The notes: generated from the letters alone by a model not told the origin. DNA of 64,000 nt from Thermomonas aquatica (GCF_006337105.1 NZ_CP040871.1:1951001-2015000), one strand, 5' to 3'; shown: positions 29,951-42,024, counted from the first letter of the stretch. A program made the numbers and translations.

Positions 29951-30918
29951 CAGCGCTCGGAATGCCCGCTCTGGTCGTACTCGCGCGCGGCCAGCACTTC
30001 CGGCTTGATCAGCTCGACGAAGGCGCGTGCCTGCGCCGACAGGAACTTGCCCTTGCGCATCACGATCCCGTAGCTGCGCGATGGGAACCAGCGCGCCAAT
30101 GAGCGCGCGGCGAGCCGCTGGCGGTCGGCCTCGGTCAGGCAGATCGCGGTGACGATGCTGATCCCCAGGCCCATCGCCACGTACTGCTTGATCACTTCCC
30201 AGCCGCCGACCTCCAGCGCCACCGTGTACGGCACCCGGTTCTGCTGGAACACCAGGTCGACCAGCCGGTAGGTGGTCAGGCGCTTCGGCGGCAGGATCAG
30301 GCCGTACGGCGACAGGTCCTCCAGCTTGAGCTCGCGCTTGTCCGCCAGCGGGTGGTCGGGCGGCATGATCAGCATCGGCTCGAAACGGTAGACCGGCGCG
30401 TAGCTGAGGTCGGCCGGGACATCCAGCATCGAGCCCACCGCCAGGTCGACCGCATCGTTGCGCAGCAGGTCCAGGCCGCTGGCGCCGGTCACGTTGTGCA
30501 GGCTCAGGCGCACGTCGGCATGGCGCTGGCGGAAGGCATCCACGATCCCGGGCAGCAGGTACAGGATGGTCGAGCTGCCGGCCGCCACGTTCAGTTCGCC
30601 CGCATCCAGCCCGCGCACCTGCTCGCGGAAGCTGGCCGCCAGTCCGTCCAGGCCTTCCACCAGCGGCCGCGCCATCTCGTACAGCAGCTCGCCTTCGCGG
30701 GTGGGGGTCAGGCGGCGACCGCTGCGTTCCAGCAGGCGCACGCCCAGTTCGCGTTCCAGCGCCTGCAGCTGCAGGGTCACCGCCGGCTGGCTGAGGTACA
30801 GCGCTTCCGCCGCCCGCGAGACGGAGCCCAGTCGTGCGACCTGGCAAAACGCCCGTAGGGGCTTCAGTCGCGAGCCCTTGTAGGCGAAGCGCAGGGCGCT
30901 GGGACCGCTTTCGGCCAT
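29950..30918 (-). CDS. LysR-family transcriptional regulator (probable glyoxylate-shunt regulator)
   Basis: A 322-residue LysR-type regulator. The N-terminal winged HTH is at about residues 17-76 (FCQVARLGSVSRAAEALYLSQPAVTLQLQALE). The co-inducer domain (~107-300) follows, with an NVTGASGLDLLRNDAVDLAVG block. It is transcribed away from aceB with a 114-bp AT-rich gap that holds a T-N11-A palindrome. LysR regulators usually control the divergent neighbour, so control of aceB-aceA is likely. The gene converges on the preceding fusion peptidase gene across the REP-like hairpin. Confidence 0.9.
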   Translation of the reverse strand: MAESGPSALRFAYKGSRLKPLRAFCQVARLGSVSRAAEALYLSQPAVTLQLQALERELGVRLLERSGRRLTPTREGELLYEMARPLVEGLDGLAASFREQVRGLDAGELNVAAGSSTILYLLPGIVDAFRQRHADVRLSLHNVTGASGLDLLRNDAVDLAVGSMLDVPADLSYAPVYRFEPMLIMPPDHPLADKRELKLEDLSPYGLILPPKRLTTYRLVDLVFQQNRVPYTVALEVGGWEVIKQYVAMGLGISIVTAICLTEADRQRLAARSLARWFPSRSYGIVMRKGKFLSAQARAFVELIKPEVLAAREYDQSGHSER

Positions 30919-30932
30919 TGATCCGATTACAG

Positions 30933-30949
30933 TATTTGGTAATCAAATA
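30933..30949. promoter_or_regulatory. putative LysR binding site upstream of aceB
   Basis: TATTTG-N5-CAAATA is a perfect 6-bp-arm palindrome that contains the LysR-type T-N11-A signature. It sits 15 nt from the LysR start and about 84 nt upstream of aceB, the usual place for a LysR recognition site. A second half-like string (TTTGTCAAATAC) lies at 30970-30981. Confidence 0.5.
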
Positions 30950-31032
30950 ATACGCATTGATAAAACTGCTTTGTCAAATACCAGACGCTGGCGGATGGTT
31001 CGTTTCCCCACGGTGTTGTTCTGGAGTTGGCG

Positions 31033-32667
<1,635 letters not shown>

Positions 32668-32729
32668 GCGCGGCATCGAGCCGATTGCTTCCCGTTTCCA
32701 CCGCACCGCCAACCCCACGAGAGAGCCCC

Positions 32730-34046
32730 ATGAAGAACCACCTGCCGAGCGCCGAACAACTGAAGCTGGACTGGGCCAACAATCCGCGTTGGGCCGGAAT
32801 CACCCGCCCGTATTCCGCGGAAGACGTGGTGCGCCTGCGCGGCACCGTGCACATCGAGCACTCCATCGCCCGCCTCGGCGCGGAGAAGCTGTGGAAGTCG
32901 CTGCACAGCGAGCCGTTCGTCAACGCGCTGGGCGCGATGACCGGCAACCAGGCCATGCAGCAGGTCAAGGCCGGCCTGAAGGCCATCTACCTGTCCGGCT
33001 GGCAGGTCGCCGCCGACGCCAACCTGGCCGGCGAGATGTATCCCGACCAGTCGCTGTACCCGGCCAACTCGGTGCCGCAGGTGGTCAAGCGCATCAACAA
33101 CACCCTGCTGCGCGCCGACCAGGTGCAGCAAGCAGAGCGCAACGAACACAACCTGCACGAGAACACCATCGATTTCCTGCAGCCGATCGTGGCCGATGCC
33201 GAAGCCGGTTTCGGCGGCGTGCTCAACGCCTATGAACTGATGAAGGCGATGATCGAGGCCGGCGCCGCCGGCGTGCACTTCGAGGATCAGCTGGCCTCGG
33301 TGAAGAAGTGCGGCCACATGGGCGGCAAGGTGCTGGTGCCCACCCGCGAGGCGATCGAGAAGCTGACCGCCGCGCGCCTGGCCGCCGACGTGATGGGCGT
33401 GCCCACGCTGATCGTCGCCCGCACCGACGCCGAAGCCGCCGACCTGCTGACCTCCGACGTCGATGCCAACGACCGGCCGTTCGCCACCGGCGAGCGCACC
33501 GTCGAGGGCTTCTACAAGACCCGCAACGGCCTGGACCAGGCGATCAGCCGCGGCCTGGCCTATGCGCCCTACGCCGACCTGGTGTGGTGCGAGACCGGCA
33601 AGCCGGACCTGGAGTTCGCCCGCAAGTTCGCCGAGGCGATCCACGCCAAGTTCCCGGGCAAGCTGCTGGCCTACAACTGCTCGCCGAGCTTCAACTGGAA
33701 GAAGAACCTGGACGACGCCACCATCGCCAAGTTCCAGAAGGAGATCGCCAGCTACGGCTACAAGTTCCAGTTCATCACCCTGGCCGGTTTCCATGCGCTG
33801 AACTACGGCATGTTCGACCTGGCCCACGGCTATGCGCGCCGGCAGATGAGCGCCTTCGTCGAGCTGCAGGAGAAGGAGTTCGCCGCCGCCGAACGCGGCT
33901 TCACCGCGGTCAAGCACCAGCGCGAGGTCGGCACCGGCTACTTCGATGCGATCACCCAGACCATCCAGGGCGGGCAGAGCTCGACGGTGGCGCTGAAGGG
34001 TTCCACCGAGGAAGAGCAGTTCCACGGCGAACGCGCCGCAGCGTAA
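32730..34046 (+). CDS. aceA: isocitrate lyase
   Basis: A 438-residue isocitrate lyase, the usual length for the proteobacterial short form. It cleaves isocitrate to glyoxylate and succinate. The catalytic KKCGH motif is at about residues 192-196 (Cys194) in [16 protein letters not shown]; metal-site residues lie in [17 protein letters not shown] and ADAEAGFGG. It follows aceB closely and probably shares its transcript. A stem-loop follows the gene. Confidence 0.97.
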   Translation: MKNHLPSAEQLKLDWANNPRWAGITRPYSAEDVVRLRGTVHIEHSIARLGAEKLWKSLHSEPFVNALGAMTGNQAMQQVKAGLKAIYLSGWQVAADANLAGEMYPDQSLYPANSVPQVVKRINNTLLRADQVQQAERNEHNLHENTIDFLQPIVADAEAGFGGVLNAYELMKAMIEAGAAGVHFEDQLASVKKCGHMGGKVLVPTREAIEKLTAARLAADVMGVPTLIVARTDAEAADLLTSDVDANDRPFATGERTVEGFYKTRNGLDQAISRGLAYAPYADLVWCETGKPDLEFARKFAEAIHAKFPGKLLAYNCSPSFNWKKNLDDATIAKFQKEIASYGYKFQFITLAGFHALNYGMFDLAHGYARRQMSAFVELQEKEFAAAERGFTAVKHQREVGTGYFDAITQTIQGGQSSTVALKGSTEEEQFHGERAAA

Positions 34047-34060
34047 GGTTTTCACACCCG

Positions 34061-34090
34061 ACGCAGGCCGGTTCCAGCGCCGGCCTGCGT
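34061..34090 (+). terminator. stem-loop after aceA
   Basis: A perfect 11-bp stem (34061-34071 with 34080-34090; ACGCAGGCCGG arm) with an 8-nt loop. No T-run follows, so it may act as a weak terminator or an RNA-stabilising end. Confidence 0.5.
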
Positions 34091-34116
34091 TGACCTCCGT
34101 GGATCGGAGCCGATGC

Positions 34117-34122
34117 TATCCT
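34117..34122 (+). promoter_or_regulatory. putative extended -10 of the cNMP/GGDEF gene
   Basis: TGCTATCCT (extended -10 TGC-TATCCT) lies 29 nt before the GTG at 34152. If it is used, transcription starts downstream of the in-frame ATG at 34113, which supports the GTG start. A TTGACC is present at 34090 but with a 21-nt spacer, too long for a standard -35. Confidence 0.35.
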
Positions 34123-34151
34123 GCGGATCTAATCGTCTCGGGGGGCGCGGG

Positions 34152-35168
34152 GTGGGAGAGGGCGTGGCCGCAATCGCACAGGACGTCGCCGGCACCCGCG
34201 ATCCGGGCGATCCGCATTCGCCCGCCCTGACCGACGCCGAATACGCGCTGTTCGCGCAGGTCGCGCGGACCCGGCGGGTCGAAGCCGGCCAGTACCTGTT
34301 CCGTCGCGGCGACCTCGGCACCGCGATGTTCGTGATCGCCAGCGGCGCGGTCGACCTCGACTTCGGCGACGACCTGGTCGGCAAGCGCCTTGCCGCGCGC
34401 GAATTCCTGGGCGAACTCGGCCTGCTGATCGGCGACCATGCCCGCAGCGCCGATGCCACCGTGGCCGAATCCGGCGTGTTGCTGGAACTGGGCCGCGTGG
34501 AATTCGATGCGTTGGCTGCGCGCGACCCGCAACTGCTCACCCAGTTCCTGCGTCGCGCGATCATGCGCGTGGTGTTCAACGAACAGGCGCTGATCGCCCG
34601 CCTGCGCCGCCGCAACCAGGAATTGCAGTCCACCCTGGACACCTTGCGCGCCACCGCGCACCGGCTCAACCAGACCGAGGCGCTGACCCGCACCGACGAG
34701 CTCACCGGCCTGGCCAACCGCCGCGGCTTCGGCACCCACATCGAACAGCGCCGCCGCAACAGCACGCTGGCCGGGCTGAGCCTGATCCTGATCGACTGCG
34801 ACCGCTTCAAGCACGTCAACGACACCCATGGCCACCTGGCCGGGGATCGCGTGCTGCAGAGCGTGGCCAACCTGCTGCGCGCCGTCGCCGGTCCGGAAGA
34901 CATCGCCTGCCGGCTCGGCGGCGACGAATTCTGCCTGCTGGTGCATGGCGATCGCCGCGAAGACCTGGAACGCATGGCCGATTACATCCTGGCCAGCGCG
35001 CGCGCCCTGATGCGCATGCACAGCAACCCGCCGCAGATGACCACGCTCAGCCTGGGCGCATGCAGCCTGGGCCCGGGCCAGAACTGGGAACACTGGTACA
35101 CCCAGGCGGACACCGCCCTGTACCGCGCCAAGCGGCTGGGCGGCGATCGCGTGGAGTGGCAGGACTGA
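34152..35168 (+). CDS. diguanylate cyclase with N-terminal cyclic-nucleotide-binding domain
   Basis: About 338 residues. The N-terminal domain (~20-140) is a CRP-type cNMP-binding fold: VEAGQYLFRRGDLGTAMFVIASGAVDL, then FLGELGLLIGDHARSADA, which keeps the Gly-Glu and Arg-Ser-Ala positions of the phosphate-binding cassette. A short coiled coil (RRRNQELQSTLDTLRA) leads to a GGDEF domain with intact LGGDEF at 256-260, predicting c-di-GMP synthesis. The inhibitory I-site RxxD is not conserved (GPED). The start is uncertain: GTG 34152 is chosen because a -10-like box overlaps the ATG at 34113. It lies 10 bp before a nucleotide cyclase gene, so cAMP or cGMP made by that enzyme could be its signal. 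Confidence 0.85.
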   Translation: MGEGVAAIAQDVAGTRDPGDPHSPALTDAEYALFAQVARTRRVEAGQYLFRRGDLGTAMFVIASGAVDLDFGDDLVGKRLAAREFLGELGLLIGDHARSADATVAESGVLLELGRVEFDALAARDPQLLTQFLRRAIMRVVFNEQALIARLRRRNQELQSTLDTLRATAHRLNQTEALTRTDELTGLANRRGFGTHIEQRRRNSTLAGLSLILIDCDRFKHVNDTHGHLAGDRVLQSVANLLRAVAGPEDIACRLGGDEFCLLVHGDRREDLERMADYILASARALMRMHSNPPQMTTLSLGACSLGPGQNWEHWYTQADTALYRAKRLGGDRVEWQD

Positions 35169-35178
35169 GCCCGGGTCG

Positions 35179-37668
35179 ATGAGCGCGATCACCGACATCC
35201 CGCAGGTCCGCACCCTGCTGCTCACCGACCTGGTCGACTCCACCGCCCTGGTCGAGCGCCTGGGCGACACCGTGGCGGCGACGCTGTTCCGCGCCCACGA
35301 CCGCATCGTGCTGGAGCTGCAGCAACGCTGGCGCGGTCGCCTGATCGACCGCAGCGACGGCCTGTTGCTGATCTTCGAGCGCCCGATCGACGGCCTCGGC
35401 TTCGCCCTCGACTACGTGCGCGGCCTGCGCGACCTCGGACGCGAGCACAAGCAGACCCTGCAGGCGCGCGCCGGCCTGCACGTGGGCGAAGTGCTGGTGT
35501 GGGAGAACAGCGTCGATGCGGTGCGCCTGGGCGCCAAGTCGCTGGAAGTGGAGGGCCTGGCCAAGCCATTGGCCGGCCGCCTGATGGCGCTGGCGCGGCC
35601 CGGGCAGATCCTGCTGTCCGCCACCGCCGAGCCGCTGGCGCACCGCGCCGCCCGCGAACTGGGCGAACGCGGCGAGTTGCTGGTGTGGAAAAGCTACGGC
35701 CGCTGGCGTTTCAAGGGCGTGCCGGAAGCGCAGGAAATCTTCGAGGTCGGCGAACCGGGCCTGGCACCGCTGCGCATGCCCTCGCACACGCCCAAGGCCT
35801 GGCGCGACCTGCCGCTGTGGCGGCGGCCGGTGGCGTTGGCGGCGGAGACATTGCTGCTGGCCGGCCTTGCGCTCAGCGGCTGGTTCCTGACCCGGCCGCA
35901 ACCGGCGATCGCCTTCACCGAGCGCGATTGGGTGGTGGTCGGCGACCTGCGCAACCTCACCGGCGACCCGCGCCTGGACGATTCGCTGGAGCAGGCCTTC
36001 CGGATCAGCCTGGAGCAGTCGCGCTACGTCAACGTGCTCAGCGACCTCAAGGTGCGCGAGACGCTGCAGCGCATGCAGAAGAAGGCCGACGCGCAGGTCG
36101 ACCGTGCGGCGGGCTCGGAGATCGCCCTGCGCGATGGCGCGCGCGCGTTGCTGCTGCCCACCGTGGCCGAAGTAGGGGGCCGCCTGCGGGTCAGCGCGGA
36201 AGTCATCGACCCGCGCACCCAGACCACGGTATACGCGGTGACCGCGGACGGCAAGGGCATCGAATCCGCGCTGGGCTCGATCGACGACGTCACCGACCAG
36301 CTGCGCGAGAAGCTGGGCGAGGCGATGCAGAACGTGCAGAAGACCTCGGTGCCGCTGCCGAACGTGGCCACGCCGAGCCTGGATGCGCTGAAGGCGTTCG
36401 CGGTGGCGCGCAACATGGCCAGCACCACAGGCGACCGCGAACAGACGTTGGGCCTCTATCGCCGTGCGCTGCAACTGGATCCGCAGTTCGCGCTGGCGCA
36501 TGCGGACATAGCGCGTTTCTACGCCTCAAATGGCGAAGTGGCTCGCTCGCTCGAGGAGTGGCGCAAGGCACTCGCGATCCCGCAGCGGCTGTCGCCGCAG
36601 GAGAAGCTCGGGATCGAATTGATGGTGATGCAGCACGACGGGCCCGATCAGTATTTCCGCAAGGCGGACCAGTACCTAGCGCTGTATCCCGACGATTACC
36701 GCACCATCGGCCGGCTAGCGACGAACACATGGCACCAGCGGAATGACTTCCGTGCCGCGGAAGCATTGGTGCGCCGCACGCTGGTGCCGCAATACGAGCG
36801 TGTCGCCCTCTCCCACGACACGGTGGGCACCTACCTGCTTGCGCAGGAGAAATACGATGCGGCGCTGATCGAGTACCGCAAGGCCAGGGACCTTGGGCTC
36901 TCGGCCTATGCGGAGTACTACGCGCGTGCTTTCGATGTGCGCGGCCAGCATGCCGAGGCGGACAAGGTGTACATGGCCAGCACCAGCGGCCGCGATGGTT
37001 GGAAGGGCGAGGCCGCGGTCGTCACCTGGCTCGACCGGGGCCAGCCGGCGGATGCCGCAAAGGCCGCACAGGCTTGGGCGTCGAAGGCGGATGCGGACGG
37101 CGATGCACTGGAATCGTTGCGTGCCCGTGCCGCGATTGCGAGCTTGGCCGTGCTGTCAGGCGAGGGCGATGCGTCGGCGGCAGTGCGCGACCTTCTTGCG
37201 GCGCTCGATGCGAAGGGCGCAGAAGCAGAGGCAATCTATCCGCCGGTCGCGGTCGAGTTGCGCTTGTACGCCGGCCTGCTGGCGGGGTCTCGCGACGATC
37301 GTGCTGGCGTGGACGCCGCCCTGCGTCGCACGCAGGACAGCGCGGTGGTCCGCGACTACCCGACGGTCGGGCAACTGCAGCAGGTGGTGCTGGCGGAGCA
37401 GGAGCGCCTCGCTGGCAAGCCGCAGGCCGCCATTGCCCGACTGTCGCCGCTGGCGAAGCGGGATACCGCCCTGGTGGCCGTGCATTGGGCGCTGATGCGC
37501 GCTGCGCAAGCCTCCGGCGACAAGCTCGCGGCCAAGGCGCAGGCCGAGTGGCTGGCCACCCATCGCGGCCGCGTGTTCGTCGAGGCGACGACGGCGGAAG
37601 TCCTGCGCTTCTTCAACATCGCGGTGTCCGGCGAAGCCATCAGGAACCGCGCGCGCACCGGCGGCTGA
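35179..37668 (+). CDS. class III nucleotide cyclase/TPR membrane protein of a putative peptide modification (RiPP) system
   Basis: An 829-residue protein. Residues ~10-190 form a class III adenylate/guanylate cyclase domain: metal Asp17 in LLLTDLVDST, second Asp60 in DRSDGLLLIF, and RAGLHVGEV. The usual Asn of the transition-state pair is not obvious (LEVEGLAKPLAGRLM). One transmembrane helix lies at ~217-237. A beta-rich segment resembling the FlgO-like/TolB-N part of TPR cyclases follows (240-390), then TPR-like helices to the end. The layout and neighbours match the family annotated 'putative peptide modification system cyclase'. 'Cyclase' here means nucleotide cyclase, not peptide cyclodehydratase. 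From about base 36,480 the codon use is visibly less GC-biased (ATA, CTA, TCA, AAT occur). The product and role are unknown. Confidence 0.82.
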   Translation: MSAITDIPQVRTLLLTDLVDSTALVERLGDTVAATLFRAHDRIVLELQQRWRGRLIDRSDGLLLIFERPIDGLGFALDYVRGLRDLGREHKQTLQARAGLHVGEVLVWENSVDAVRLGAKSLEVEGLAKPLAGRLMALARPGQILLSATAEPLAHRAARELGERGELLVWKSYGRWRFKGVPEAQEIFEVGEPGLAPLRMPSHTPKAWRDLPLWRRPVALAAETLLLAGLALSGWFLTRPQPAIAFTERDWVVVGDLRNLTGDPRLDDSLEQAFRISLEQSRYVNVLSDLKVRETLQRMQKKADAQVDRAAGSEIALRDGARALLLPTVAEVGGRLRVSAEVIDPRTQTTVYAVTADGKGIESALGSIDDVTDQLREKLGEAMQNVQKTSVPLPNVATPSLDALKAFAVARNMASTTGDREQTLGLYRRALQLDPQFALAHADIARFYASNGEVARSLEEWRKALAIPQRLSPQEKLGIELMVMQHDGPDQYFRKADQYLALYPDDYRTIGRLATNTWHQRNDFRAAEALVRRTLVPQYERVALSHDTVGTYLLAQEKYDAALIEYRKARDLGLSAYAEYYARAFDVRGQHAEADKVYMASTSGRDGWKGEAAVVTWLDRGQPADAAKAAQAWASKADADGDALESLRARAAIASLAVLSGEGDASAAVRDLLAALDAKGAEAEAIYPPVAVELRLYAGLLAGSRDDRAGVDAALRRTQDSAVVRDYPTVGQLQQVVLAEQERLAGKPQAAIARLSPLAKRDTALVAVHWALMRAAQASGDKLAAKAQAEWLATHRGRVFVEATTAEVLRFFNIAVSGEAIRNRARTGG

Positions 37669-37682
37669 GCCGTCAAAACACG

Positions 37683-37713
37683 AACGCCCCGGCGATGCGC
37701 TGCCGGGGCGTTT
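37683..37713. terminator. bidirectional terminator between cyclase and precursor peptide genes
   Basis: A perfect 11-bp stem (37683-37693 with 37702-37712; AACGCCCCGGC arm) with an 8-nt loop. TTT follows on the plus strand and GTGTTTT follows on the minus strand a few bases beyond the stem. It separates two convergent genes. Confidence 0.75.
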
Positions 37714-37736
37714 GCCTGTGATGCCTGTGCTTGGGG

Positions 37737-38021
37737 TTAGAACCCTTCTTGCGCCGACAGTGCGCAGTCGTAGCCTTGGATCCCCACCATCAAGGCTTCG
37801 ATCTTGCTTCGTTGCGCCTTGATCTGGGCCGGCGAAGCCAGCGTGGTGCCGGGCTTCAATGCGACGCAGGGCGCGGCGTCCGCATGGCCGAGCAGGCGCA
37901 AGGCATCCGCTGGCGCCTTCGCGAACAGGCTGCGGAAAGTCTCGTCGCTTTCCAGCTTGTCCAGCAGCAGCTTGGCGATACGCGGCGGCAATCCAGCCGG
38001 TGCTTCCTGATCCTGTGCCAT
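37737..38021 (-). CDS. NHLP-related RiPP precursor peptide
   Basis: A 94-residue small protein. Residues ~10-46 form an amphipathic helical leader (LPPRIAKLLLDKLESDETFR, then SLFAKAPADALRLLG) of the nitrile-hydratase/Nif11-like leader type used by many RiPP precursors. A middle part with Cys52 (APCVALKPG) and a second helix lead to the C-terminal GIQGYDCALSAQEGF with Cys86, the probable core. It matches the 'NHLP-related RiPP peptide/putative modified peptide' family that occurs with this cyclase and the SagB-like dehydrogenase. The ATG at 38021 follows a strong AGGGGGA Shine-Dalgarno on the minus strand; the open frame upstream is a shadow. No leader-peptidase cleavage motif such as GG is evident at a fixed place. 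Confidence 0.78.
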   Translation of the reverse strand: MAQDQEAPAGLPPRIAKLLLDKLESDETFRSLFAKAPADALRLLGHADAAPCVALKPGTTLASPAQIKAQRSKIEALMVGIQGYDCALSAQEGF

Positions 38022-38054
38022 GGTGTTCCCCCTGTTGATTGGAACGCGGACAAT

Positions 38055-38081
38055 ACCACCGTATCGGGACATTGCGGTGGT
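38055..38081. promoter_or_regulatory. inverted repeat in the divergent RiPP promoter region
   Basis: ACCACCG (38055-38061) and CGGTGGT (38075-38081) are perfect inverted arms 13 nt apart, in the 67-bp gap between the precursor and dehydrogenase starts. The spacing (centre to centre two helical turns) suits a dimeric repressor or activator. A GACAAT box overlaps the left arm. Confidence 0.4.
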
Positions 38082-38088
38082 GCGACAC

Positions 38089-39324
38089 ATGTTGATCAGG
38101 CGCTGCGCCGTGGTGTGGCTGGAGCCACGCGAGATAGCGAACTTCCAGTTCGATGACCTGCTTGCGGGCGGAACCGGCATCGTCAGCCGGCTGGCGTGGT
38201 TCGCGCACGCACCGTACCTGTCGATGGCAGTGGAGGTCGATGCCGAGCACGTGCCGCTGCTGGGCGCGCTAGGACCGGTGGATTGGGTCGAGCGGGACAT
38301 GCTGGATGCGCGCATCGGGCCCGATGCGGTGGACGGATTGCTCGAAGCGGGATTGCTGTTGGCGAAGCCGACCGGTGACGACGCGCCTGCCGACGAGGGC
38401 TTCCGCGCGATCGGCTGGCATGCGCCGGCCGCCGTGGCGCACATGGCCGCGCGCTGGGAAGGCATCGACGGTCCGCAAGGCATGGCCGAACAGGACGTGG
38501 ATACGAACGAAGGATTGCTGCGCAATCACGGCGCGCCGCCGCCGCATGTGATCCCATCGCTGCAGCCCGATGCGGAGATCGGCTTGCCGCGCATCGAACG
38601 CGACGCGTTCGACGCCTTGCTCGACACCCGCGCGACCTGCCGCAACTTCGATACCGATGCGGTTGTTCCGCTGGCGACGTTTTCGCAACTGATGGCGCGC
38701 GTGTTCGGCGCGCGCGGCATCGGCCGCCCAGCGCCCGGCTTCGACGTGTACAAGCGCACCAGCCCGTCGGGCGGCTCGCTGCACCCGACCGACTGCTACC
38801 TGATCGTGCAGCGGGTGGAGGGCATCGCGCCAGGCCTGTACCGCTACCGCATCGATACACATGCGCTGGAACCGGTGACGCCACGCATCGAGGCACCGCA
38901 ATCCGGCGATGTCGGTACGCGCGCGCTGGACGGCGCGCCTGCACGCGCATGGCGCAAGGAGGAGCTGCGCGCCTTCGCCAGAATCGCCGTAGCCGGGCAG
39001 GACTTCTTCGCCGATGCGCCGGTGTTGTGCGTGCTGGCGCCGCGCTTCCATCGCAATTTCTGGAAGTACCGCAACCATGCCAAGGCCTACCGCGTCTGCG
39101 TGCTCGACGTCGGCCACCTTTCGCAAACGCTGCAGCTGTGCGCGACGCAGGCCGGGCTTGGGCCGTTCGTGACCGGCGCGATCAACGAGGTCGACCTCGA
39201 GCGCGCGTTCGGCATGACCCCATATACGCAGAGTCCGTTGGCCGTCTGCGGCTTCGGCCAGCGCGCGGCGACGTTGGTGAAATCCGAATTCGATCCCAAT
39301 CGACTGGTCTGGCCGCGCGACTGA
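38089..39324 (+). CDS. SagB-like FMN dehydrogenase, putative peptide maturation enzyme
   Basis: A 411-residue protein. The N-terminal ~165 residues have no recognised fold; they open with MLIRRCAVVWLEPRE. From ~170 on it is a nitroreductase/SagB-type flavin dehydrogenase: LLDTRATCRNFDTD (FMN phosphate-binding Arg), KRTSPSGGSLHPTDCYLIV, GLYRYRIDTHALE, and a C-terminal AGLGPFVTGAINE. SagB enzymes oxidise azolines to azoles in thiazole/oxazole peptides, together with a YcaO cyclodehydratase; no YcaO gene is in this window. Neighbourhood and domain plan match the 'putative peptide maturation dehydrogenase' family. ATG 38089 is chosen; GTGs at 38077 and 38080 are alternatives. Confidence 0.8.
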   Translation: MLIRRCAVVWLEPREIANFQFDDLLAGGTGIVSRLAWFAHAPYLSMAVEVDAEHVPLLGALGPVDWVERDMLDARIGPDAVDGLLEAGLLLAKPTGDDAPADEGFRAIGWHAPAAVAHMAARWEGIDGPQGMAEQDVDTNEGLLRNHGAPPPHVIPSLQPDAEIGLPRIERDAFDALLDTRATCRNFDTDAVVPLATFSQLMARVFGARGIGRPAPGFDVYKRTSPSGGSLHPTDCYLIVQRVEGIAPGLYRYRIDTHALEPVTPRIEAPQSGDVGTRALDGAPARAWRKEELRAFARIAVAGQDFFADAPVLCVLAPRFHRNFWKYRNHAKAYRVCVLDVGHLSQTLQLCATQAGLGPFVTGAINEVDLERAFGMTPYTQSPLAVCGFGQRAATLVKSEFDPNRLVWPRD

Positions 39325-39682
39325 GCGTGCGGCCAGGCCAGTCGACTCAGTTCCTGACCGCCGCCGTGTGCGTCTTCAACGCCTCGACCAGCCCGGGCAC
39401 GCTGTCTGCGCCCGCGGGCGCGCCACGCTGGAGCCGGCAAAGCCGTGGCTTTTATCCGGGAACAGCGCATCGCACGGAATGAGTTCGACGTCGGCGATGC
39501 AGGCCGGTGCCGTTGCGGGTGCTCGGGCGTTCGCCGTGGCGTTGCCGGCGCCGCGGTCGCGGGGCGGCATGCATGCAGGCGGCGATGGAAGCGGCGATGG
39601 GCGTGCGGCGCAGCGCCATGGCGTCTCTCCATGGCGCCTCGACCGGAAAACGGGGAAACACGGAAGGACGGACAATCCCCGA
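39325..39682. other. 358-bp gap without an intact gene
   Basis: The region between the SagB-like gene and comM has no convincing complete ORF, no tRNA and no strong hairpin. It contains a possible decayed minus-strand ORF (separate entry). Confidence 0.5.
39347..39619 (-). pseudogene. possible frameshifted small secreted-protein gene
   Basis: An ATG at 39619 follows a GGAGAG Shine-Dalgarno at good spacing and opens MALRRTPIAASIAACM. A GCAT tandem duplication at 39567-39574 then shifts the frame. Removing one GCAT joins the start to a protein-like frame that reads CIADVELIPCDALFPDKSHG. A second shift near 39410-39450 would return to the starting frame, which ends PGLVEALKTHTAAVRN at a TGA (39347-39349). 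Restored, it would be about 90 residues. No family is recognised. The case rests on frame continuity and the Shine-Dalgarno only. Confidence 0.3.

Positions 39683-42024
<2,342 letters not shown>

Noticed and set aside
34113..34151. ATG at 34113 as start of the cNMP/GGDEF gene
   Set aside because: A likely -10 box overlaps it and no Shine-Dalgarno precedes it; still possible, so the start is marked as uncertain.
37714..37736. Riboswitch or ncRNA at the precursor 3' end
   Set aside because: Only a simple perfect terminator hairpin is present.
35179..39324. Azole-forming (TOMM) cluster on the basis of the SagB-like gene
   Set aside because: No YcaO cyclodehydratase is visible in the window; the match to the separate 'peptide modification' set is better.
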